A DNA stretch of 34,130 nt from positions 1 to 34,130 of the forward strand of contig RFHM01000183.1 of the NCBI GenBank assembly GCA_003696865.1. The letters are read 5' to 3'. The stretch comes from Acidobacteriota bacterium (GTDB lineage: Bacteria > Acidobacteriota > Blastocatellia > HR10 > J050). The notes beneath the pieces were generated by a model, which saw only the letters and a list, made by a program, of their open reading frames with translations, was not told the origin of the DNA and searched no databases. Numbering within the stretch: position 1 is the stretch's first letter; each line of letters begins with the position of its first letter. Shown in pieces: positions 17,946 to 26,585 of the stretch. Position numbers and translations under genes: made by a program.

Positions 17946-19544
17946 TCACCGTTCTTGAAACAGCACCGGCTCCGGAGTGAGTTCCACAGCGAGACCGGAC
18001 GGACTGCCATCGAGCGGGACGGTCCGGTAATGATCGCCGGACGTAGGGATGGTGTACATGGTGACCGGTCCGCGGATGGGTAGGCGAACCTCTCGCGCGG
18101 GGAGGGGATCGTTCATGCCTCGCACTTCGTCTTCCCACAGCCAAGCCACCCATACCGGCGGACGCCCGTCGGCGAACAGGAAACGATAGAGTTCAACTCC
18201 CGGGTCTGCCTCAATCTTCTCCGCTTGAGCGAATCCATCGAGTTTATCCACCAACAGTGCGAGGGCGTAAAATGCCGGCCAGGGATCGCCGTCAGAGTCC
18301 GTCAAGCCAATGAACGGATTGGCCACGGTGAAGCGAGCGAGCATCTTATCCCAGTCGTTGGGCATACCCATGAACACTTTCTCGAATCCCGCTGCAAATC
18401 GCGTGACGAAGACCTTCACCAGGACGCGCGATTGCTCGGCTCGGTACCAAGCGACGGCTTCATCGTGCAGAGGATCAGCGGGGTTTTTCATGGCCTGCAA
18501 GATTCGCTGCCCATCGGGGATCACCAACTCGGGATGAAAATGGACCAGGGGATTGAACGTCAATCGTGGTTCCGAACGAGCCTCCATGTCCCAGATGGTC
18601 GTGGTCAAGCCGTGTTTGGCCAGTTCTTTCTGTACCCAGGCCATATATCCCGCCGAAGCCGTCTCATACGGGCCGTTTCCACCAGCGTCGAGGATGTCAT
18701 AAAGATACGCCAGCGCCACTGTCAATTCCGTCATGGCGCGGGCCCGCTGCCAGGCTTCCCGCCAGACATCGGACGGAAGACTCTCCAGGAACGCAGCAAA
18801 GCGTTCCTCGAATAACTGAGCGTCGGGATCGTTGTGAAAGAGGTCGTTCCATCGGATGCCGTTGGAGATGATGTGAACGTCGGCCGAAGCGCTACGAGCC
18901 GCGCTGACCGTCTCCTCGAGCAGGATGCGATAGTCGTCCAGCGTGCCCGTCCAGAAGACGGGATTGGCATATTCATTGCCGACTTGATAGTGCAGCACGG
19001 GAGCGCGCAGGCCGGGCATGTCGTCCTGACCATCGTCATCGTAACGCTCGACCAGTGCGGCAATCCAGGCGCGGTAGTCGTCCATGTATTCTTCGGCGGG
19101 CAGGCGATCCGAGTTCCTGAACTCCATGCCGCCGGGGCGATACTCGATCGGTCCAGCGAACCAGCCGTTGCCCAATCGCAGCGAGACGGTGATTCGGAAG
19201 CCGTACTTCTGCCACAGACGTACCGAGCGATCTAACCCCGCCCAGTTGTATCGATGCCGTCCCCCTCGGGGGGGATTAGGTTCGATAGCACTCCAACTCA
19301 CCTGGGCGAAGTTCACCCATCCCGCTCCCGTCCGGGAAAACCGTCGCGGCCACTTCTCCTTCTGGTAGAAAGACTGCAACGGAAAAACATAATCAATGCC
19401 GAAACGAGATTCGGCCGCTTGGGGAGCATCTGACCGGGAGAGGACCGGTGGACCACTCCGCTCGGGCCGAGAGATACCCCGTGGCCATCCGCAGAGAATG
19501 ATCAACATAGTCGAGACGAGGGAAAATGTCGTTCGGTTTTTCAT
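17946..19544 (-). CDS. Secreted clan GH-A-like glycoside hydrolase (family not resolved)
   Basis: Signal peptide MKNRTTFSLVSTMLIILCGW; RFGIDYVFPLQSFYQ...GWVNFAQVSWSAIEPNPPRGGRHRYNWAGLDRSVRLWQKYGFRITVSL; HYQVGNEYANP (candidate acid/base) and TTIWDMEARSEP (candidate nucleophile). Confidence 0.78.
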   Translation of the reverse strand: MKNRTTFSLVSTMLIILCGWPRGISRPERSGPPVLSRSDAPQAAESRFGIDYVFPLQSFYQKEKWPRRFSRTGAGWVNFAQVSWSAIEPNPPRGGRHRYNWAGLDRSVRLWQKYGFRITVSLRLGNGWFAGPIEYRPGGMEFRNSDRLPAEEYMDDYRAWIAALVERYDDDGQDDMPGLRAPVLHYQVGNEYANPVFWTGTLDDYRILLEETVSAARSASADVHIISNGIRWNDLFHNDPDAQLFEERFAAFLESLPSDVWREAWQRARAMTELTVALAYLYDILDAGGNGPYETASAGYMAWVQKELAKHGLTTTIWDMEARSEPRLTFNPLVHFHPELVIPDGQRILQAMKNPADPLHDEAVAWYRAEQSRVLVKVFVTRFAAGFEKVFMGMPNDWDKMLARFTVANPFIGLTDSDGDPWPAFYALALLVDKLDGFAQAEKIEADPGVELYRFLFADGRPPVWVAWLWEDEVRGMNDPLPAREVRLPIRGPVTMYTIPTSGDHYRTVPLDGSPSGLAVELTPEPVLFQER

Positions 19545-20122
19545 GACGCACCCTCCTACCAATAGTAATCCGGCACGATCACATTGTGAAGTTCATCATC
19601 ATTCCGCAATACCGATGCTTATGAACGTTGGACATCCCAGACTCAACATATTTATGAGCCGTTTGCTCGATCATACCACGACTCACCGGGCCCTGAGCGG
19701 CCTGGAATAATTCATCACGACTGATGAGCGGGGCCGGACCATTGTGGACCATGGCGTAGATCTCACGCATCAATGGCCACAGTGAAACACCAGATCAGAA
19801 ACCACTTTTCCATATGCCTCTTTTTGACGAAGACATGTGCCTCGGGAACACTCTGAAGTTCACAAGATCCCATATCCGTTGGGAGAGACGTGGATGGGTG
19901 GCTTTCTTCGGCCTGACTTCATAAACGCGAGTTGCAGTGGGAGCAGTGCTCTTGATACTGTCCGGGCTTGTTGGAGGGCGGTCCATCTGATCCCCGAACC
20001 GGCATGTTGCCGTTCCCCTCTTGCACTGCCCCACCCACCCGAAGTCCGTTTCCATCCACACCGAAGCGGAGCCGAGACGGACCGAGAGAACGGCCACCAT
20101 CTATTAATGAATGTATGATGTC

Positions 20123-20151
20123 TTGCAATCACGCATCGCCGACGGTATAAC
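20123..20151 (+). promoter_or_regulatory. Candidate sigma-70-type promoter for the beta-helix lipoprotein gene
   Basis: TTGCAA (20123-20128) - 17 nt - TATAAC (20146-20151); predicted +1 near 20158. Confidence 0.55.
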
Positions 20152-20159
20152 AACATCAC

Positions 20160-20193
20160 GCGTGGATGGTACGCTATGCCTTACCTTCCACGC
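20160..20193 (+). promoter_or_regulatory. Imperfect inverted repeat/stem-loop at the predicted 5' end of the mRNA
   Basis: GCGTGGA-t-GGTA-[10 nt]-TACC-t-TCCACGC: 7 bp plus 4 bp stem around a T-T mismatch. Confidence 0.5.
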
Positions 20194-20226
20194 CGGTGCT
20201 ATGATCTACCCAAAGGGAGGTGACCG

Positions 20227-21951
20227 ATGAGACACAAGTTTGTGTTAATTGTGGGAATATTGCTTCCAGGGCTTACAGGCTGTGTCGGCCATCCACCGAT
20301 AGCTCCTCAACCCGGTGATGTGCTCCATCTCGCGGTCCAGGTGGCCCGAGGGGAGGCGACCTTGGGCAACATCGAGCGGGCTTATCGGGATTTGGGCATA
20401 ACTACTGCCGTTAGCCCAGATGTGATGGCGATCGCCCAAGCCCTTGATAGGGAGGGAAACAGCAATGGCTGCCTTGACGGTACAGGGCTGATCACCGGGC
20501 TCAAGGCCTACGCCACGGGACAGCCGATCAACGGTCAGACCGTCGATGGCCGGGTGCTCATCGGGCTGGCTCGGATATATGCCACGGGAGCGAGGATCTC
20601 CCCATCCACACTGGTTCAGTCAGGTCGAACCTACTACGTCGCACCCTGGGGCGACAACGCCAATCCCGGCACCCGCGACCAGCCTTGGGCCACCCCCGGC
20701 TACGGCTCCCGTCAACTGACCCCTGGTGACACCCTCGTCATCCTGGGTGGACGCTACGTCCTCAGTGAATACGATGCCGACATCATCACCCCACCCTCTG
20801 GCACGGCCGATGCCTGGATTACCATCAAGGGCGAGGAGGGCAACCGTCCCGTCCTGGCCGGGCGGAATAACCTCCTCACCGCTATAGACCTCTCGGGTGC
20901 CCAGTACGTCCGCATCGAGAACCTGGAGATCACCCATGATGCCACCGTCCGAGGCGAGGCCGCTTGGTTCCGAGACGGGCTGGAGATCCTGGGTGAGCCC
21001 GTCGCCCACATCGTCCTGAAGGACCTTTACATCCACCACGTAGACGAGTTCGGGATGAACATCCAGGATGTGGAGGATCTACAAATTCTTCATTGCCGCA
21101 TCGAGTACGCTGGCTTCGGCGCGCTGGGCGGCCCGGCGGGGGAGCACGGCGGCTGGCGGAACGTGGTCATTCGAGGCTGCGTGCTTTCCTACAGCGGCCA
21201 CTACTACCAGGGCGGCGACGGCTCTGACCGTCCCTACGACCGCCCCGACGGCTTTGGCATCGAACCTTCGCAGGGACCGGTTCTGATTGAAGATACGATC
21301 GTTGAGCACAACTACGGCGACGGCATTGACTCCAAGGCGGCCAACACCACCATCCGCCGGACCATCGTGGCCAACAATTCCTCCGATGGCGTGAAGCTCT
21401 GGGGCGACCACAGCCGGGTGGAAAACACCCTCATCTATGGCCGCGGGGATGGCAATCCCGAACCTTCGCCCTGGGCGGCCATCGTCATTGACCAGGTGGA
21501 GACGCCGGGTGCAAGCTTTGAGATCGTCAATGTGACGGTGGATGACCTCGTGGGACAAAACTACCTGATGTACGTCCAGTATGAGGGGCAGCCGGTGCGC
21601 CTGACCGTGCGCAACACTATCTTCAGTGGGCGGGGACCGAGGTGCCCCATTTACGTTGGCGGGGAGAGCACCCTGGTGGCTGACCACAACCTCTTTTATC
21701 TGCCCCAGAGCGAGACGGTGCTCATCCACGGCGACCGGGCCTACACGGCGGCGAGCATCGGCGACCTGGGGCCGGTGAACTTCTACGGCGACCCACTGTT
21801 CGTGCGCCCGGCCTGGGGCGAGGAGGGGAACTATCACCTGCAAGAGGGTAGCCCGGCCATCGACGCGGGCAGCCCGGAGGACGCGCCCGCAGACGACCTG
21901 GAGGGCCGTCCGCGTGACGACCGGCCCGACATCGGGGCTTATGAGTACTAA
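20227..21951 (+). CDS. Lipoprotein with right-handed parallel beta-helix (DUF1565-like) domain
   Basis: 574 aa; lipobox-type signal MRHKFVLIVGILLPGLTGC; YYVAPWGDNANPGTRDQPWATPG; NVVIRGCVLSYSG, PVLIEDTIVEHNYGDGI, NTTIRRTIVANNSSDGV, SRVENTLIYGR repeats; C-terminal SPAIDAGSPEDAPADDLEGRPRDDRPDIGAYEY. Strong SD GGGAGGTGA at 20215-20223. Confidence 0.93.
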   Translation: MRHKFVLIVGILLPGLTGCVGHPPIAPQPGDVLHLAVQVARGEATLGNIERAYRDLGITTAVSPDVMAIAQALDREGNSNGCLDGTGLITGLKAYATGQPINGQTVDGRVLIGLARIYATGARISPSTLVQSGRTYYVAPWGDNANPGTRDQPWATPGYGSRQLTPGDTLVILGGRYVLSEYDADIITPPSGTADAWITIKGEEGNRPVLAGRNNLLTAIDLSGAQYVRIENLEITHDATVRGEAAWFRDGLEILGEPVAHIVLKDLYIHHVDEFGMNIQDVEDLQILHCRIEYAGFGALGGPAGEHGGWRNVVIRGCVLSYSGHYYQGGDGSDRPYDRPDGFGIEPSQGPVLIEDTIVEHNYGDGIDSKAANTTIRRTIVANNSSDGVKLWGDHSRVENTLIYGRGDGNPEPSPWAAIVIDQVETPGASFEIVNVTVDDLVGQNYLMYVQYEGQPVRLTVRNTIFSGRGPRCPIYVGGESTLVADHNLFYLPQSETVLIHGDRAYTAASIGDLGPVNFYGDPLFVRPAWGEEGNYHLQEGSPAIDAGSPEDAPADDLEGRPRDDRPDIGAYEY

Positions 21952-21999
21952 AAGAGCCATCATATCCCGATGGGATGAAGTGCCTCGGGGAAGCATAGA

Positions 22000-22612
22000 A
22001 TAATGGGCTCTTCCCGAGCACGTACTCCCACCGGGACCCCTCATTCGCGTCATGTAGGCCACCATCAGCTTCAGCTCGGCCCCATAGCGGCAATGTATTC
22101 CCTGACTGCTCCTCGGCCCGTCGTCTGTCCCACGCCATGATACATCCGCCCATCCAGCGGTTCCAACAAGGCACCGTCGAGCGAAGCCACATCAGGCGCG
22201 TTCCGGATCAGAGCACGACCCAAGCCGGCCAGGACGACCAACCGTCAAGCTGCAACATCGCCTCCCCGCCGCGGGCATGGACGGCTTCCACGGCGGCCTT
22301 GAGTGACGGCGCGCGGTCTCGGCCATTGATCACCAGGAAGTTGTCCAGCGTGGGGTTCACCTGCCAGGTCCAGATCTTGAAGCGAACGAGTTTCGAGCCC
22401 ACTTGGTCGAGAAGGCGTTCGAGGTCTTGCAGGAAGGACCAGGATGGGGTTCCGAGAACGTTGACTCCACCTGCTGGGTTGTGGAAAGGCTCCCCTGGAG
22501 AATCTGCCAGCACGGTGATGGTCACCGTGCTCTCGGGAGAGCCGATCTCGCTCCCCAATATGTTGATCGCGAGCACAACCGTCAGAACGAGCGAAACACT
22601 ATACCATCTCAC
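22000..22612 (-). pseudogene. Frameshifted remnant of a secreted glycoside-hydrolase-like (GH39-like?) gene
   Basis: GTG 22612 start with signal peptide VRWYSVSLVLTVVLAINILGSEIGS then ...NPAGGVNVLGTPSWSFLQDLERLLDQVGSKLVRFKIWTW...GGEAMLQLDGWSSWPAWVVL*; after the stop, other frames continue plausibly (LIRNAPDVASLDGALLEPLDGRMYHGVGQTTGRGAVREYIA, then RYGAELKLMVAYMTRM). Confidence 0.65.
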
Positions 22613-22826
22613 CTTCAGTTCCTCCCCGGGCTCGTCGGTGGCCGGGTAGCCGACGACCCCCCGGTGAAGAAGGGTGGGTCCTCTTCCACTTCGTGGCACT
22701 GAGCGTGGTAGACGATCGCCGGCATCTACTTGGCGTCTGAGGGAGGCATGAAGGGCTCGTGAAGTAGGAGTTGACCTCAGCCCCCCGGCGCGGGAGCCAA
22801 CAGCAATATACGTCTCCACATCGGGA

Positions 22827-23272
22827 TCATTGAGCAAGTCCTTCCCGTCCAAGGCAACAAAGGATGCCACCAAAACTCCGAGCACGCAGGGACCTGCCCG
22901 GCAACGACGGCTCGATAGAATCCGGATCGAAGCCGAAGCACTCCTGGAGCGTTAGCACGATGTCCACTTGGGTGGCTCTGTGCCCTTCCGGGAGCGCCAC
23001 CCGCGGATCGTTCGTCACCATCCAGATCTCTGGTGCGCGGCCGTGGCGCGTCTTCCCTTCGTCAAAGCCATGGTCCGTCGTGACGGAGATGAGTGTCCAT
23101 TCGTAGATCCCTAACTCCTCGAGCTTCGAGACGATCTCCCAGGAGAGGAGGATGATGTTCCACTCTGGGATCGAACTCGGATCACATACTCCGCAACGGT
23201 CGGTGCACCGAGGGTGATCATCAACAGAATCAAACCCAGTCCTAAGAGCTTAAATGGCGTCGTGGTTTTCAC
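22827..23272 (-). pseudogene. Internally deleted, frameshifted type I phosphodiesterase/alkaline-phosphatase-superfamily gene
   Basis: Signal peptide VKTTTPFKLLGLGLILLMITLGAPTVAEYVIRV, frame break, then NIILLSWE joined directly to IVSKLEELGIYEWTLISVTTDHGFDEGKTRHGRAPEIWMVTNDPRVALPEGHRATQVDIVLTLQECFGFDPDSIEPSLPGRSL. Confidence 0.75.
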
Positions 23273-23280
23273 CTCAAGGG

Positions 23281-24885
23281 TCACTCCTCTTGCAACATGA
23301 GGAGCGAGATGGCATTCACCGGCAATTCGAAGCTCACGCTCAACTGGCCATGAGGAGCCTCGACATACCGCGGCGGCTCGAGGAGTTCCAGTTGCGCATG
23401 GGCTTGAATCGTGGCCATCTGCTCAGGAGTGGGATTGAGCGGTCGCCCCAATCGCTCCCAGGCCCGATAGGCATTGCTGTGCTCCTTATCGATGCGATAG
23501 TGCCTGAGCATGAGCGCCTCGGCGTCCAGACCGGAGATCTCGACCTGGATGAGAGCAGCGCGGCCCTCCCCTTCTTCGTCCGCCTCGTCGAAATGGTAAA
23601 CCAACACTTGGGTTCTTGTGAGATCATGCCGAGTAGCAAAGCCCCTTACGGCACTCTCTAGATCGGGTCCAAACACCTGGACCCGCTCGGAGCCCAGCTT
23701 GGCCAAGAGCTCATAGGCGAGGAAAATCGGGAGTTTGACCAGCGCACCTCCCAAGCTAAATGTGAGCGCTCGCCAGCCACCTCTCCCTATGCCACCCGTG
23801 GGTTGGCCCCATCTCAGGAACTTGTCGACTCGGGTACTGGGATCATGAAATACGAGATCAAGAGAGCGACAAAGAAAACAGGCCTCGTACTCGCTATAGA
23901 TACTCTCGGTGCGCCTCCGCAACCGTTGACCCCACTCATTCTGCTGCAACTCCACGCCGATAAGCTCCGGGAACTCGCGCACGATCTGCTTCATCCGCTG
24001 ATTCTTCTGGCGGATGGACTCCGTCGTCCCATAGCCATGCCAGGAGATGAAGTCGATCGGGGTACCGCGCCCCCCGGTGGCGTAATTCCTCCCACGGACG
24101 CAGTGATCGAGGAAGGCCCTGAAATATTGCTCGTTCCCTGCGATGGCCGGACCTCCCACCTTGATTTGGGGATCGGCGGCTTTGGCTCCCGCTACGAAGT
24201 AATCGTACATCTTACAGAAACGCTCCACCTTCTCGGGCGTGACGGGCTCCCCTCGCTCCACGCCGTCGATGAAGTACCTCTTGAGATCCGGCTCATTCCA
24301 CACCTCGAAGTACCAGGTGCGCACTTCCTGTGCGCCGTAACGGTCGAGACAATGGCGGACCGTTTCATAGACGAGATCGCGCCATTTGTTATAGTCTTTG
24401 GGCGTGTTGATCGCCCCGTAGCTGTAATTTCTCACAATGGGGCCCTCGGCCAAGGCATCGGGCATAAAGTCCGTCTCCAGAATGGGCTTCAAGCCCGCCC
24501 TCGTCCAGGTGTCGAGCACGTGATCGAGGTACTGCCAGTTATATCTCGGATTGCCCTCGGCGTCTTCGGAGTAGACTCGGCAACCATAAGGCCAGGGATC
24601 ACCGGGGCGACCGTCGCTGAAGGCATTATGGCAACGAATGTAGCGAAAGGCGTCGCTCTCCTGCGCCAGCTCCCAGAAAGGCCGATTCTCCGGACGAACA
24701 GTGACGGCATAGATGGGGTCGTAACCGATGTTGGCCCAGATCGCCGGATCACAGGGACCGAGGGTTTGCGTGAGATCGACGTGAAAGCTCACTACCCTCT
24801 GAGAAGAGGTCCATTTCGGAAGGGCCGGGACGAGAAGCAGTCCCGAAAACCCGGTCAAAAACGCTCGCCTCGAGAATTCTTTCAT
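23281..24885 (-). CDS. Secreted GH39-like glycoside hydrolase (beta-xylosidase family)
   Basis: MKEFSRRAFLTGFSGLLLVPALP signal (Tat-like SRRAFL); WYFEVWNEPDLKRYF (acid/base), ELQQNEWGQR (candidate nucleophile), C-terminal YRIDKEHSNAYRAWERLGRPLNPTPEQMATIQAHAQLE typical of GH39. Start 24885 preferred over 24963. Confidence 0.88.
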   Translation of the reverse strand: MKEFSRRAFLTGFSGLLLVPALPKWTSSQRVVSFHVDLTQTLGPCDPAIWANIGYDPIYAVTVRPENRPFWELAQESDAFRYIRCHNAFSDGRPGDPWPYGCRVYSEDAEGNPRYNWQYLDHVLDTWTRAGLKPILETDFMPDALAEGPIVRNYSYGAINTPKDYNKWRDLVYETVRHCLDRYGAQEVRTWYFEVWNEPDLKRYFIDGVERGEPVTPEKVERFCKMYDYFVAGAKAADPQIKVGGPAIAGNEQYFRAFLDHCVRGRNYATGGRGTPIDFISWHGYGTTESIRQKNQRMKQIVREFPELIGVELQQNEWGQRLRRRTESIYSEYEACFLCRSLDLVFHDPSTRVDKFLRWGQPTGGIGRGGWRALTFSLGGALVKLPIFLAYELLAKLGSERVQVFGPDLESAVRGFATRHDLTRTQVLVYHFDEADEEGEGRAALIQVEISGLDAEALMLRHYRIDKEHSNAYRAWERLGRPLNPTPEQMATIQAHAQLELLEPPRYVEAPHGQLSVSFELPVNAISLLMLQEE

Positions 24886-24981
24886 CACTCCTGTCCTCCT
24901 TTCACGCAGATGATGAATATCTTGGCCACCCGTAAAGTCTCTGCAAGAATTTGTGCCTTGCACGGTCAGACCACCGCCCGC

Positions 24982-25557
24982 TCATGGCGAGAGACCGAGG
25001 AGTTCCATGATGGCCTGAGCAATCTTCCAGCGGTAGCGGGTGTAATCTTCCGCTTCGAAGTACGCAATGATCCCCCGTGCCTCCGGGCCGTAGCGATTCA
25101 AGTCGGCCCGCAGCTCGGCCAGAAGAGCCTCCGCATGGGCCACCGCATCGGTCTTCGCGAGGTCACCTCGAACGACGGCTAACGCCTGTTCCAGAGTAGA
25201 GAGATATCGCAGATCGTCGAGTCCCTCCCGGACGCCCCCCCGGCGCAGCGTCGGAAGCGTGGGGGCGTATTGGCGTTCTGGGTCGGGATAAGCATATGCC
25301 AGGTCGCCGGGGGGATCGAAAGGTCGGCCCTTGCGACCGGGCAAGAACAGGAGGCACTCCCGGCCGCTGCAATGGCGGCAGAAGAGGCCACGAGTAGCAT
25401 AGCTGGCATGGGGGAAGTTGCTCTTGGCGAAAGCTTCCGCCTCCAGCCAGACCCAGGATGTCGAGTTTGCGTTGCTCTTCCCGGATGCTCCCCGAAGCTC
25501 CAGTACGATGGTGGACAAGAGTAGACACAAGCCCAGAATCACCATGAGTCGTATCAC
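24982..25557 (-). pseudogene. Probable internally deleted secreted protein: N-terminal signal plus C-terminal DUF4091-like region
   Basis: GTG start after GGAGGAGATG; VIRLMVILGLCLLLSTIVLELRG signal, short WVWLEAEAFAKSNFPHASYATRG, then GDLAYAYPDPERQYAPTLPTLRRGGVREGLDDLRYLSTLEQALA resembling the C-terminus of DUF4091 proteins; the catalytic-size middle is missing. Confidence 0.6.
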
Positions 25558-25707
25558 GGCTTCATCTCCTCCTCGCTCGACCCGCAGACCCGCAGTTGAG
25601 AGGATGCCTTGGGCGGTGACCTGTACAATGGATTTGGAAAGACTCGGGCGGCTCACCGTTCTCACTCACCGGATTCTTCTACAGGTACACACGTCTAGGG
25701 CGTCGGT

Positions 25708-26060
25708 CTATTGCATGCTCACGGGCAGACGCTTGGTTGCGAAAGGGGCATGGAACGGGGGCCCAGTCATCAATTCGAATAACCCTTCCTCCCGGAATCC
25801 CGCCCCATCGTTCTCGGGCGCATGTACCGACCTGGGGAGTGAGTCGAGTATGATGTTTAACAACTCTTGCGCGACCAGCACCGTTGGCGCAGGCGATTGA
25901 TGGATGAGCACCGCGATCGATGCTCGGAGCGCGGGATCGTAAATGATAATCGCACTGTATCCACGTGTCCGACCCGCATGCTCCCAAACTGCCTCCCGGC
26001 GAGGATCTCTTGGTGAATGCCCAGGCCGTTAGTGCACGGCATCTCTTCATTGCCTTCACT
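25708..26060 (-). pseudogene. C-terminal remnant of a serine hydrolase/beta-lactamase-family gene, frameshifted
   Basis: Two frames joined: NGLGIHQEILAG / REAVWEHAGRTRGYSAIIIYDPALRASIAVLIHQSPAPTVLVAQELLNIIL, the usual end of class C beta-lactamase-like hydrolases (xGHxGxTxGYxSxxxYxP). Confidence 0.65.
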
Positions 26061-26585
26061 GGAAGCGCCTCCCACACTCGACTATGGTGATTCGGCTCTT
26101 TGAGCAAAAGTCACCACAGTGCGGGAAGATGACCGATCCCTCGGGTTGACCTACGTAAGCTGCCGCCGCACGGCCCGGTGATGCGGACTTCCTTCATCAC
26201 GCACCATCAGATCACAAGTCGCCACGCAGGAACGTTCCTCCTCGTCGCAAGCGCGGGCCCATGAGCGATTCTCGTCAAAATCGGAACACAGTCGATGCGG
26301 GAAATCGATGCTCGAATGGAGATCTCGGTCATCTTCACGTCCCCGCGCATCCTCAAATTTAAGACGAAAACGCTCGACGAGGAGTCTGAAAAGTATCTCC
26401 TCGGGACGGAACGGGGCCGATGGAGTGGAAGCACCACGTTGCCGCCTCGCCCATCGGTCTCTCAATCATCCCGAATTGAAGATTCACGTATTGTCATTAA
26501 TGGCCGACCCAGATTCAGGAGGGGCCAGTGCCTCATCACCCGATATTCGATCACAACCACTATGAGCATCATCCCACACCGCCCA

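Noticed and set aside
19255-19275. CCCCCTCGGGGGGG hairpin as a terminator
   Set aside because: Lies inside the 538-aa hydrolase coding region (NPPRGGRH) and has no T-tract.
26100-26585. Short ORFs between the serine hydrolase remnant and the 788-aa gene (e.g. EEILFRLLVERFRLKFEDARG)
   Set aside because: Weak similarity to an Acidobacteria TIGR03435-type segment, too short and not continued in other frames; not reported as a feature.
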